From the NCBI GenBank assembly GCA_019694655.1, contig JAIBBN010000001.1:248001-312000 (forward strand): 64,000 nt of DNA, read 5' to 3'. This document shows positions 1-8,859 of this stretch, one piece after another; the first letter of the stretch is position 1; every line of letters begins with the position of its first letter. The notes beneath the pieces were generated by a model that was not told where the DNA came from, did no database searches, and saw only the letters and a program-made list of their open reading frames with translations. Source of the stretch: Leptospirales bacterium. Lineage in GTDB: Bacteria; Spirochaetota; Leptospiria; Leptospirales; Leptonemataceae. Position numbers and translations under genes: made by a program.

Positions 1-60
1 GGCGCTGAAATGCCATGCCAGGGTGAGGATGATGGGCAACGACAGTGCAGGGCGAGACAT
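1..60 (-). CDS. Partial secreted protein, N-terminal signal peptide only
   Basis: Only the first 20 codons lie in the window; the gene runs off the left edge. Reading leftwards from the ATG at 60, the residues MSRPALSLPIILTLAWHFSA form a short charged start followed by a hydrophobic core, as in a Sec signal peptide. An in-frame TAA lies two codons upstream, so this ATG is the first possible one. It sits 80 bp downstream of the phosphofructokinase stop on the same strand and could be cotranscribed. The function cannot be seen. Confidence 0.45.
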   Translation of the reverse strand, partial: MSRPALSLPIILTLAWHFSA

Positions 61-140
61 GGCCGCTTATCGTCCGCCACGCGCTGCGCGTCGCATACTT
101 TTTCCGCTGGCCATTGTAACGGCCAGATTCGCGACCTGAC

Positions 141-1412
141 TCAGCGCATTTCCGGCTGGCCGGTGCTTTCACGCACAATCGACCAGAGGTAGCCATCGCT
201 GGCCACGCGCTTGCGCTGGCCATGGATGGCCTCCAAGGGCACATACGTGAAGTACGAGTTCCAGTAGCCGGCAAGAAAGCCGCTGCGGCCGCTCATGGCG
301 CCATGAACCGCGTTTTGAGCCAGCATGATGCAGTAAACAGCGTCTTCGGCGCCAGCCGGCATGCTGCGTATACTGTAGCTTGGATCGATGTATTTGAGCG
401 CAATCGGGACGTGCGCGCTGCGAAAGTGTTCGGCGATTTCCTCGCACAATAGTTTTCCAATATCGCCGTAGCGCTTGTTGCCGGAAGCATCGGCGCCCTG
501 ATCGCTGAAGTGTTCCTGCCCGGCGCCCTCGGCGACGACTACCAGGGCATGGCCCTTGCGTTGCATGCGCGCTTCCAGAGCTTCCAGCAAACCGCCGGCG
601 CCGTGCAGTCGAAAGGGCGCTTCGGGAATCAGACAGAAATTCACTTCCGTCGATGCAATGGCGGCATAGCTGGCAATGAAACCCGAATCGCGACCCATTA
701 CCTTGACTACCACGATTCCATTGGGAGCGCCCTTTGCTTCGGCATGGGCGCCGCCCAGCACCTGTGCGGCCAATGTGACTGCCGTAGAAAATCCAAAGGT
801 GCGACTGACAAAGGCGATGTCATTGTCGATGGTCTTGGGTACGGCGGCGACGGCAATCGACGAGCCGCGACGCCGCAGTTCTTCATCGAGCAGGTGAGCG
901 CCGCGCAGCGTTCCATCGCCGCCGACCGTAAAAAGAATATTGATGCCGTTTTTCTCCAGAGTATCCGCCATGATACTCACATCCTGATGGCCGCGCGAGG
1001 ATCCCAGAATGGTGCCGCCTTGATTGTGGATGTTTTCCACATCGTGCAGCGTCAGCTCGCCTGGCGGATGCTTGCTGTCCGGAACCAGACCGGCGTAGCC
1101 GTAGCGGATGCCAAGAACCGACGGCAACCCGTATTGCAGGCGCAGCATGCGCACCATGCTTTGAATTACGTTGTTCAGTCCGGGGCACAAGCCGCCGCAG
1201 GTCACGATAGCGGCGCGCGTTCTGGCCGGATCGAAGTAAAGCTTGCGGCGCGGCCCGGCGTTTTCGAAGTACAGGGGACCTGGCTTGCGATCCGGACCGA
1301 GGGCGACTTCCAGCATGACGCCTTCCGCTTCGTCGATGAATTTTTCGATTTCCAGCGGAGAATCATAGCGGCATTCGCCAAGTCTTCGGACAGCCAGTTC
1401 GCTTTGCTCCAT
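141..1412 (-). CDS. pfkA: 6-phosphofructokinase, ATP-type by motif
   Basis: Phosphorylates fructose 6-phosphate to fructose 1,6-bisphosphate in glycolysis. The 423-residue protein has a family N-terminal extension, then TCGGLCPGLN near residue 71, GGDGT at 164-168 and PKTIDND at 192-198. The Gly in GGDGT is the residue that favours ATP over pyrophosphate in the PFK family (PPi enzymes have Asp there); the Lys in PKTIDND is common in plant, trypanosome and spirochaete-type ATP-PFKs. Assignment to ATP is therefore an inference from one residue. The upstream 184 bp are shared with the divergent RND pump gene. Confidence 0.92.
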   Translation of the reverse strand: MEQSELAVRRLGECRYDSPLEIEKFIDEAEGVMLEVALGPDRKPGPLYFENAGPRRKLYFDPARTRAAIVTCGGLCPGLNNVIQSMVRMLRLQYGLPSVLGIRYGYAGLVPDSKHPPGELTLHDVENIHNQGGTILGSSRGHQDVSIMADTLEKNGINILFTVGGDGTLRGAHLLDEELRRRGSSIAVAAVPKTIDNDIAFVSRTFGFSTAVTLAAQVLGGAHAEAKGAPNGIVVVKVMGRDSGFIASYAAIASTEVNFCLIPEAPFRLHGAGGLLEALEARMQRKGHALVVVAEGAGQEHFSDQGADASGNKRYGDIGKLLCEEIAEHFRSAHVPIALKYIDPSYSIRSMPAGAEDAVYCIMLAQNAVHGAMSGRSGFLAGYWNSYFTYVPLEAIHGQRKRVASDGYLWSIVRESTGQPEMR

Positions 1413-1596
1413 GGTTCATTCTTGTCTTCGGCCTGAGCGGCAGGCAAGCGACATTAGCTGAGAGCTCTCAAGGTTCATAGCGGAAGATCGTCCGGAGCTA
1501 GTAGTTACGCGGACATTCAGCCGTAGGAATTGACAGGCCAAACAAGATAGCTGAACTGGCGCAGTTCAAGCGTTCCATGCGACGCCCCGGCAAGTC

Positions 1597-4500
1597 ATGA
1601 GCTTCATCATAGAGTATTTTTTGCAGCGCAGCATCTTTGTTAACCTGTGCACTTTTTTGATCATTGTGGTCGGAGGTTGGGTGGCCGTTGCCATGAACCG
1701 CGAGGCCTTTCCCAATGTGGACTTCGATCTGGTTACGGTCGCCACCATTTACCCCGGGGCGTCGCCAGAAGAAGTGGAAAAGCTGGTTACCAACGAGCTG
1801 GAAGACAGCATCAAAGAAGTCGATGGCATCGAAGAGTACCGATCCTACTCGGTGGAAAATCGCAGTACGCTGGTCATCAAGATCGATCCCGACGTCAGCG
1901 ATTCGCAAAAAGTCATTGATGACATACGCAGCGCCGTCGACCGCAGCGACGATTTGCCTGCCGATGCTGAGAAGCCGATCATTACCGAGATCACCACGGC
2001 GCGTTCGCCGGTTATTGAGTACGCGATGTGGAGTGAGGCCGGCGCCGGTCAGCGCGAGTTGAGCTATGATGAATTGCGCGATCTGGCCAAGAAGCTGGAG
2101 GATCGATTGCGTCTGCACCCCGGCGTGGCTCGCATTGAGCGCAAAGGCTACCTGGATCGCGAGATCCAGGTGCAGCTCAATCCAGACGCTTTAAATCGAA
2201 ACTACCTGGCGCCGCTGCAGGTGGTTCGCGCCCTTGCTGAGCGCAATGTCAACCTTCCCGGCGGCGATTTGCAGCTGGCCGACTCCGAGCTGGTCGTGCG
2301 CACCGTCGGCGAGTTTGAGACGGCGCAGGAGGTTGCGCAAACGCCAGTGCGCGGCAATGATATCGGTCAGCTGGTGCGTGTTGCCGATATTGCGCGGGTG
2401 CTGCCAGGCTACGCCGATCCTGACTATCTGGAAAGCTCGATGAGCCAGCGCGCCATCAATCTGGTCGTCATCAAGCGACAGTCGGCGGATATCGTTAAGC
2501 TGGTGAACGATACCAACGCAATCGTCGCCGAGTTCCGGCGCTCCGCGCCGCCGCAGCTGGCAATGACCGAAATCAACGATTTCTCCTTCTTTGTGAAGCG
2601 TCGCCTGGGCGTGCTGGTAACCAATGGACTGATCGGACTGGTTCTGGTCGTGCTCTCGCTCTTTTTCTTCATGGGCTGGCGCACGGCCTTGATGGTCGCC
2701 CTTGGCATCCCCGTAGCAATGGGCATGACCTTTTTGATCATGCGATCGATGGGCATCACGCTGAACTTGATTTCGATGTTTGGCCTGATCATCGTCGTGG
2801 GAATCCTGGTGGACGATGCCATCGTAGTCAGCGAGAACTTTTATTCCTATCTGGAGCGGGGAATGCCGGCCTATGAGGCTGCCATCAAAGGCACTGCTGA
2901 GGTCATCTCGCCGGTCATGGCGACGGTTACCACAACCATCGCCGCCTTTGCGCCCTTGATGTTCATGTCCGGTATTATGGGCAAGTTCATCTATACCATC
3001 CCGCTGGTAGTCATCCTCGCCCTGACTTCCTCCTTGCTCGAGTGCATATTCTTTTTACCTTCGCACCTCTATGACGTGAACAAGTACTCGCAACGCAGCG
3101 GCGAGGTGAAAGGGGAAGGCGATTGGTTTTTGCGCTTCAGGGAGCGCTTCTATGAGCCGGTTCTGGGGAAGTTGTTGCGGCACAGGTACAAGGCGGTGCT
3201 GGCGCTGATCGGCGTCTTTTTCCTCTCGCTTTTTATATCGTATGCTTTTGGAAAATTTAAGCTCTTCCCTGGCGCCATCGATGCGCTTCATGTCAAGATC
3301 ACAGCGCCCAACGGCCTTTCCAAAGAGGCTACGGAGCGATTCGTTCGAGCCGTCGAATATGAGATCCGTAAGCTATCGGATCGAGACCTCAAGAACTACG
3401 TAGCTCGCGCCGGTATCACCCAGAAGGACGCCAACGATCCTTTTACCAGGCGCGGTTCAAACTACGCCGATATCAAGATCTATCTGCAACCCCAGGACGA
3501 CCGCCTGACCGAACAGTCTCGCGCGGTCGTTGCCATATTGCGACGCCGCACACAATGGCTGTTGAATCCTGAAGCCCTGGCGCGTTGGCGCGAACAGCAG
3601 CAGTCCGACCAACGAGAACTCCAGCGCCTGGGCGTGGACTACCGGCAAATTGCCAGTATTCAGGAGACGCCGCCGGCCGAGTTCGCCGATCTGGCCGGGC
3701 GCCTCGAGTCTCTGGAATTTGACGAGTTTGCCGGCGGGCCTCCGGTAGGCAAGCCGGTGGCCATCGAATTGAGCGGCGACGACTTCGATACGCTGCAGCG
3801 TATGGCGGATGAGTACAAAGAGGCCCTGCACCAGATTCCGGGCGTGATCGATATCGATGATGATTACCTGCAGGGTAAACAGGAGATTCGACTTCATGCC
3901 AACGATCGATTGCTGGCGCAGACCGGAATTTCGCTGCAGCAGCTGGCGCTGACGGTTAACACCGCTTTTGCCGGCGCCGTGGCTACAACACTGCGCAAAG
4001 CTGATGAAGAAATTGATATTCGGGTGCGCTTCGACCAGAGCTATCGGCAATCGCTGGCGTCCATTTTGAAAATCAATATTGTCAACAGCGGCGGTCATTT
4101 GATTCCGCTTTCCCAAATTGCCAGCTCGACGCGCGGCCTTGGCGTTCGTTCGATCAACCACAAGGAAGGTCGACGTCTGGTCACGGTTGGCGCCAATCTC
4201 AGCGACAATCGATTGAATCCGGCCTCCGTCGCTCAGCGCGTGCAAGTATTGGCAGCCGGCGTCCCTGCGCGTTTTCCCGGGGTGGAAGTCGCCTTTGCCG
4301 GGGAGAACAAGGATACCGAGGAATCGATGGCCAGTCTTGGACGGGCGATGGCCATCGCTCTGGTTGTCATTTACATGATCCTGGCTTCAACCTTCAAGTC
4401 GCTGGTGCAGCCGCTGATTATCATTGCCGCCATTCCATTTTCTTTTATTGGCGTGGGTCTGGCGTTTGTGGCGCATCAGGAACCCTTCAGTTTCCTGGCC

Positions 4501-4998
4501 TTCCTGGGCGTAGTCGGGTTGTCGGGCGTTGTTGTGAATGACTCGATTGTACTCATTGATTTTGCAAACCGGCTCAAGTTTGAAAATCCGGAAATGAGCA
4601 ATACGGATATTGCGCTGCGCGCCGGCAGCCTTCGCCTGCGCGCCGTGCTCTTGACTACTCTAACTACGGTGCTTGGACTCCTGCCGACGGCCTATGGCAT
4701 AGGCGGCAAGGACCCATTTATTGTGCCAATGGCTCTGTCCTTTGCTTATGGTTTGATCTTTGCAACTATCTTGACGCTTGGTTTTGTGCCCTTGCTCTAC
4801 GTATTTGTTGAGAATCGGAAGGATCGCTTCAAGATCTGGCTGGATCATCGCTTTGCCCATCGCAAAAGCGCTGCTGCCATCCCCAGACCATGGGAAGCCT
4901 CGCTCAGTCCGGAGCAGGCGGGATCCAGCCTGTATCCATTGGAGAACGAGGAGGGCGCGGGGCAGTCCGCTGCCGTGCGCCGCCGCCGGACAAAGTAG
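1597..4998 (+). CDS. RND-family efflux transporter (HAE1/AcrB type)
   Basis: Inner-membrane proton-driven exporter, trimeric in the family, working with a periplasmic adaptor and outer-membrane channel. The 1,133-residue length, a TM helix right after the start (about residues 12-30), two large periplasmic loops and two blocks of TM helices are standard. VDDAIVVSEN at 405-414 is the TM4 proton-relay motif of the hydrophobe exporters; metal exporters (CzcA) usually have VDGAVVV here. No adaptor or TolC-like gene is adjacent, so partners must be elsewhere. The C-terminus ends in a soluble, basic tail. The start at 1597 has no clear Shine-Dalgarno sequence, but the N-terminus matches the family. 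Confidence 0.93.
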   Translation: MSFIIEYFLQRSIFVNLCTFLIIVVGGWVAVAMNREAFPNVDFDLVTVATIYPGASPEEVEKLVTNELEDSIKEVDGIEEYRSYSVENRSTLVIKIDPDVSDSQKVIDDIRSAVDRSDDLPADAEKPIITEITTARSPVIEYAMWSEAGAGQRELSYDELRDLAKKLEDRLRLHPGVARIERKGYLDREIQVQLNPDALNRNYLAPLQVVRALAERNVNLPGGDLQLADSELVVRTVGEFETAQEVAQTPVRGNDIGQLVRVADIARVLPGYADPDYLESSMSQRAINLVVIKRQSADIVKLVNDTNAIVAEFRRSAPPQLAMTEINDFSFFVKRRLGVLVTNGLIGLVLVVLSLFFFMGWRTALMVALGIPVAMGMTFLIMRSMGITLNLISMFGLIIVVGILVDDAIVVSENFYSYLERGMPAYEAAIKGTAEVISPVMATVTTTIAAFAPLMFMSGIMGKFIYTIPLVVILALTSSLLECIFFLPSHLYDVNKYSQRSGEVKGEGDWFLRFRERFYEPVLGKLLRHRYKAVLALIGVFFLSLFISYAFGKFKLFPGAIDALHVKITAPNGLSKEATERFVRAVEYEIRKLSDRDLKNYVARAGITQKDANDPFTRRGSNYADIKIYLQPQDDRLTEQSRAVVAILRRRTQWLLNPEALARWREQQQSDQRELQRLGVDYRQIASIQETPPAEFADLAGRLESLEFDEFAGGPPVGKPVAIELSGDDFDTLQRMADEYKEALHQIPGVIDIDDDYLQGKQEIRLHANDRLLAQTGISLQQLALTVNTAFAGAVATTLRKADEEIDIRVRFDQSYRQSLASILKINIVNSGGHLIPLSQIASSTRGLGVRSINHKEGRRLVTVGANLSDNRLNPASVAQRVQVLAAGVPARFPGVEVAFAGENKDTEESMASLGRAMAIALVVIYMILASTFKSLVQPLIIIAAIPFSFIGVGLAFVAHQEPFSFLAFLGVVGLSGVVVNDSIVLIDFANRLKFENPEMSNTDIALRAGSLRLRAVLLTTLTTVLGLLPTAYGIGGKDPFIVPMALSFAYGLIFATILTLGFVPLLYVFVENRKDRFKIWLDHRFAHRKSAAAIPRPWEASLSPEQAGSSLYPLENEEGAGQSAAVRRRRTK

Positions 4999-5056
4999 GG
5001 TAAATTTCAACTATCCTGATTGCACTGGATGCGGTCGCCTCGCCGATACTGTCGCC

Positions 5057-5635
5057 ATGGAGACCTCCGCTGCTATCGCCCTCAGCGGCGGCCTGGCCCT
5101 GGCCGGTTCGTTGACGGCGACCGTAGTGGCCTTGCTGCGCGATCGCCAGGAACGTCTTCGGCATCGGCTGCAGTTAGCCCTGGAGCGTCGGCGCTTTCAG
5201 CACGAGCAGCGGCGCTGGCGCATTGAGTTTACCCGCGATCGCGAACTGGCGCTCTTTCAGGAACGCCTGCGCAGCTATCCGGCGCTGCTCAAGAGTCTGG
5301 GTGCGCTTGGCGAGCAACGTTCGCGCCGTATTGCGCCGGCCCGATTGCGCCGCCTGGCCGGCGAGTTGAATGAACTTGGCTATGGACCAGCCGCGCTGGC
5401 GATGCTGGCCGATACGCGGCGGGCGCTCTTTATCTTGCGCGATCGCTGTCGCCGCAATGGACGCACACCCGCCGAAATGGAGAAACTGCTAAAAGCGCGC
5501 ACCGATTTGATCGAATTGCTGCGTCGCGACCTGAATCACAGCAGTCTCTGGCGCAGCGCGCGGCCCTTGCTCGACTGGAATGAACGTGCACTGAACTCCG
5601 AAGTCCTACTTCATTCTAGAACGCTTACGCGCTGA
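5057..5635 (+). CDS. Hypothetical protein, N-terminal TM helix plus basic helical domain
   Basis: Start chosen at the ATG at 5057, which places METSAAIALSGGLALAGSL at the N-terminus. This gives a single hydrophobic helix (about residues 5-28) followed by a long Arg/Glu/Gln-rich helical region that looks like a coiled coil, then a second helical region to residue 192. An in-frame upstream extension overlaps the RND gene and has no protein-like character. No family was recognised. It sits 58 bp after the RND pump gene and may be cotranscribed. The likely role of a membrane-anchored cytoplasmic helical protein is an inference from topology only. Confidence 0.65.
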   Translation: METSAAIALSGGLALAGSLTATVVALLRDRQERLRHRLQLALERRRFQHEQRRWRIEFTRDRELALFQERLRSYPALLKSLGALGEQRSRRIAPARLRRLAGELNELGYGPAALAMLADTRRALFILRDRCRRNGRTPAEMEKLLKARTDLIELLRRDLNHSSLWRSARPLLDWNERALNSEVLLHSRTLTR

Positions 5636-5712
5636 TCGGTCGTCGGGCTGGCGCTGCACGCCAGGCCTCCGGCGCAGGGCAGCTATCGGATTGTAAAAAT
5701 AGGTAACTTCAG

Positions 5713-5741
5713 TTGTCACTTTAAGTCTTTACCGCTATCTT
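5713..5741 (+). promoter_or_regulatory. Sigma70-type promoter, possibly leaderless
   Basis: TTGTCA at 5713-5718 and TATCTT at 5736-5741 are separated by exactly 17 bp in an AT-rich patch of a GC-rich window. The expected transcription start (about 5748) falls at the ATG of the glycosyltransferase gene (5749), so the transcript may have almost no leader. Read from the sequence only. Confidence 0.5.
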
Positions 5742-5748
5742 AAGAGAC

Positions 5749-7479
5749 ATGCGCAGCTGGCAATTCCTGTCGGAGGGCCGGGCAACGGGGGACATTCTCC
5801 GTCTGCTGGCGCTGCTATCATTTGGCGTACTCTGGCTATTGCCGGGCATCGGCGGAACAGCGCTGTTGCAACAGGGCGATGAGGCCATGCACATTGCCAT
5901 CATCGAGGAAAGCCTCGAAGACGGCGCCTGGCTTGCGCCACAGCTTTATGGCGTTCCAAATCCCTTCAAGCCGCCATTGCTTTACTGGGCCGGCATGATT
6001 AGCAGTGCGATCTTTGGACCAGGTCTGGCCGCGGCTCGGCTGCCCTCTGTCCTGGCTGGCGCGCTAACCGCCGCACTGATCTACATCATGCTACGGCGCG
6101 CCCGAGTGTCTGCATTGCGTTCTACGCTTTTTTCAGCGCTCTACCTGATCTCGCTGGCGGCCGTTAAGTTTTCCCGCCTGGCGCTGATGGAGGCGATGCT
6201 GACGTTGTTGCTGACAGCCGGCGTCGCCGCCCTGCTTGAGTACTGGCGTCATGGCCATTCCTTCTGGCTATTGCTTGCCGGGCTGCTGAGCGGTGTTGCC
6301 GCGTTGCTCAAAGGTCCGCTGGCCCTTGTCTATCTGGACCTGGCGCTGCTGGCCTGGACTTCATTGCATTTGCTCCGATTTCAGATCAAGAACGGACGTC
6401 TCTACTGGCGCGGCCGATCGGCATGGATCGAGACGCTGCGCGTCTGGACGCTGGTCAATGGCGCAGCGCTGTTCGTTTTTGGACTGTGGATGGCGGCGCT
6501 GGCCGCTGGTAATCAGCACGGCGCGGATTTGCTGCGCTTCTTTCTGGTAGTAGAAAACGCAGGGAAATTCTCCGGCGCCGCACAGGGCGAATGGCGCATT
6601 GCACTGGGGCTTCTTCTCTACACCATGCCCTGGACGCCCTGGCTGGCTTACCTGCTGTGGAAGAGCGCCTCCGGTCGCGTTCTTCATCCGCGTCAACGCG
6701 ACGGCCGTATCCTGCTGCTGGCGGCGGCGCTGATGGTACTCTTGCATCTGATTCCGGAGCGCAAGGGCGATTACTACGTCGCTCCCTTTTTGCCGCTGGT
6801 CTGGATAGGCGCCGCCTTAAGCACCAACGAGGCCCTGGTCGGGCGGGGGGCCTGGGCGCTGCAGGCAACCAGAGCGCTGGCTTTCCTCCTCTGGCTTGTG
6901 TCGCTGGTTGCGGCCCTATGGGCCGGCCTTAGCGTACAATCCTCAATCGTTTTTGCTCTATCGCTCTTCGCCCTGGTCCTGGCCCGGACCCTTGTGCGCT
7001 ATCACAAAAGCGAGCGTGCGCCAGTGTGGTCGGCGCTGCTTGCGGGGCTGGCAGCCACGCTTGCATTTCAGTTTGGTACGCTTTCGGCGCTGGAGCGTCC
7101 GCTGATTGGCCACAACCGCCTTGCACGACAGGGCGCCTACTGTGTTGCCTCGCAAAACCCGCACGACATCCAGAAGATTGCTATCGCCCTGCCCGAAGCG
7201 GAAATCATCGCCTACTCGCCGGTAACCGAACAAGATTGCCTGAGCGGCGGACGTCTCTTGCTGATCTTGCGAGAGGCAACGCAACCTCCGGCGGGTTGGC
7301 GGAAACGCAGCGAATGGCCAATCTATCGCGAACAATTCAATGAGCCGGTCTGGCCGCGATTGATACGCGATCGGTCGGCAGTGATGGACTCTGCCGTTCT
7401 CTATCAGCCGGCTTCATCCGTCTGGCAGGATAGTCGCGCTGAGCCGCACCGCGTTGCCGCAGGAGAGGCCAATCCATGA
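5749..7479 (+). CDS. Membrane glycosyltransferase, GT39/ArnT-like
   Basis: Polytopic protein of 576 residues resembling the GT39/ArnT/PMT superfamily. These enzymes move a sugar from a lipid-phosphate donor to lipid A, glycan or protein on the periplasmic face. The first periplasmic loop has QQGDEAMH near residues 41-48, where GT-C enzymes carry their acidic catalytic residue, followed by NPFKPPLLYWAGM, the usual loop-1 sequence. At least ten hydrophobic segments follow, then a soluble C-terminal domain from about residue 440. The acceptor cannot be told. It overlaps the next gene by ATGA, so the two are translated together. Confidence 0.85.
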   Translation: MRSWQFLSEGRATGDILRLLALLSFGVLWLLPGIGGTALLQQGDEAMHIAIIEESLEDGAWLAPQLYGVPNPFKPPLLYWAGMISSAIFGPGLAAARLPSVLAGALTAALIYIMLRRARVSALRSTLFSALYLISLAAVKFSRLALMEAMLTLLLTAGVAALLEYWRHGHSFWLLLAGLLSGVAALLKGPLALVYLDLALLAWTSLHLLRFQIKNGRLYWRGRSAWIETLRVWTLVNGAALFVFGLWMAALAAGNQHGADLLRFFLVVENAGKFSGAAQGEWRIALGLLLYTMPWTPWLAYLLWKSASGRVLHPRQRDGRILLLAAALMVLLHLIPERKGDYYVAPFLPLVWIGAALSTNEALVGRGAWALQATRALAFLLWLVSLVAALWAGLSVQSSIVFALSLFALVLARTLVRYHKSERAPVWSALLAGLAATLAFQFGTLSALERPLIGHNRLARQGAYCVASQNPHDIQKIAIALPEAEIIAYSPVTEQDCLSGGRLLLILREATQPPAGWRKRSEWPIYREQFNEPVWPRLIRDRSAVMDSAVLYQPASSVWQDSRAEPHRVAAGEANP

Positions 7480-7850
7480 CCCTTCAGAGAATGAGGCGAA
7501 TCCGTCGCTGGTCGGTTCGCTTACCCTATCTGGCGCCCTTGCTCTTACTGGGAACTGCGGCTTTGTTTCAGTCGGTTCAGGCGCGAATAGCGCCGCAGTC
7601 TCAGGCGGCGGCCCCCGCGCAGCACTGCGCAGTGATCTGCGGCGAGATGAGCTCCTGTCTGCGTGAGGCGTATCCCACGGAGTACGAGCAGCAAAGCAGC
7701 GTGATCTGGCCGGCCTGCCAGAAGGCCTGCGAACGCTATGGCGATGCAATGGAACTCTGTCGCCCGGCCAGGGCCGGAAGCTGTCAGAGTTCCTTGCTTT
7801 GCCTGCTGAGCAAGGTGCAAAGCGTGAACGCCGGAACGGGCGGTCAGTGA
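7476..7850 (+). CDS. Small secreted Cys-rich protein coupled to the GT39 gene
   Basis: The 124-residue protein begins with an Arg-rich n-region and a hydrophobic stretch (about residues 17-35), consistent with a signal peptide or membrane anchor. The mature part has eight cysteines in short helical motifs: CAVIC, SSCL, CQKAC, MELC, GSC and LLC. This suggests four disulfides in the periplasm. Its ATG overlaps the TGA of the glycosyltransferase, the kind of coupling seen between subunits. No family was recognised; small Cys-rich helical exported proteins are common in Leptospira. A role as a partner or accessory of the transferase is inferred from coupling alone. Confidence 0.7.
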   Translation: MTLQRMRRIRRWSVRLPYLAPLLLLGTAALFQSVQARIAPQSQAAAPAQHCAVICGEMSSCLREAYPTEYEQQSSVIWPACQKACERYGDAMELCRPARAGSCQSSLLCLLSKVQSVNAGTGGQ

Positions 7851-7901
7851 AGCGTAGCGCCTGCTAAGAGCGCGTCCAAAAACCCCATCCGTGGAGCGGC
7901 T

Positions 7902-8756
7902 CTAAGCGTCGCGATTGCGCCGCGAATTCATCGCCGCGTGTAGTTGCTCGACGCTTGGCATAGCGCGCAACGGACTGATTGCCTCGCCGCCGTCAAAGGG
8001 AACATTCGTCCCCGTCATCCAGCTGGCTGCTGGCGAACACATAAACACGGCCAGATCGCCGACTTCCTCGGCCAGTCCGGTGCGCTGCAGGGGCACGGCT
8101 TTCTTCCAGGTTTCCTCGCTGAAGTCCGTGCCCATCTCAAAGGCCTTGGAGACGCCCTCTGTAACAATCGGACCTGGCGCAATGGCGTTGACGCGGATGT
8201 TATGCGGCGCCCATTCCAGAGCCAGGGTCTTGGTCAATGCGTCAATGCCGCCCTTGGCCGAAGTAGCCGGGGCCATGCCGATCCAACCATCCTTCTGCAA
8301 ATTGGAACTGATGCTGATGATCGATCCGCCGCCGCGGGCCTTCAAATACTTGAAAGCGGCGCGCGAACAATAGAAGGTCCCGTGCAGATCGATTTCCAGG
8401 ACCGCCAGCCACAGTTTGTCGCGCAGCTTTTCGGCAGGCCAGTAGAAGTTGCCGGCGGCGTTGTTGATCAGGATATCAATGCCGCCCATCTTTGCAGCCG
8501 CATCTTTGAAGGCCTCGTTTACCTGCGCCGAGTGACGCACATCCAGACCCAGCCCCAGACTGCGTACGCCAAATTCCTTCTGCAGCACATCCGCTGCCGC
8601 GACGCATTTCTCGGCGGTCCGACTGGCGACGACGACATCGGCGCCGGCGCGAGCCAGACGCCGCGCAATGCCATTGCCGATGCCCGTCGCGCCGCCAGTT
8701 ACCAGCGCGACCTTGCCCTTCAGAATTCCGTCGCGGAAGATCCAGTCAGGTCCCAT
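7902..8756 (-). CDS. SDR oxidoreductase, 2,4-dienoyl-CoA reductase-like
   Basis: Short-chain dehydrogenase of 284 residues with the NAD(P) motif TGGATGIG at 20-27 and NNAAG at 98-102. In place of the usual YxxxK catalytic pair it has ATSAK at 164-168: the Lys is kept and the Tyr position is Ala. This substitution, together with the ALEWAP segment, is typical of the mammalian-type 2,4-dienoyl-CoA reductases (DECR), which reduce dienoyl-CoA intermediates in unsaturated fatty acid beta-oxidation. The function is inferred from that signature. It is divergent from the GH13 gene, with 103 bp between starts. Confidence 0.85.
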   Translation of the reverse strand: MGPDWIFRDGILKGKVALVTGGATGIGNGIARRLARAGADVVVASRTAEKCVAAADVLQKEFGVRSLGLGLDVRHSAQVNEAFKDAAAKMGGIDILINNAAGNFYWPAEKLRDKLWLAVLEIDLHGTFYCSRAAFKYLKARGGGSIISISSNLQKDGWIGMAPATSAKGGIDALTKTLALEWAPHNIRVNAIAPGPIVTEGVSKAFEMGTDFSEETWKKAVPLQRTGLAEEVGDLAVFMCSPAASWMTGTNVPFDGGEAISPLRAMPSVEQLHAAMNSRRNRDA

Positions 8757-8859
8757 CGCGTCCAGTTGCCGGCGATGCGGGCCACTGGCAAGCGAGTTGC
8801 CAGAGTGGAGCTCGCTATTTCCCGATTGACGATCTACAGGGAGCTTCTGCGCTCCAGTC

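Noticed and set aside
510-1436. Long plus-strand reading frame across the phosphofructokinase gene
   Set aside because: It is antisense to a clear pfk gene with all motifs; its composition is that of a shadow frame.
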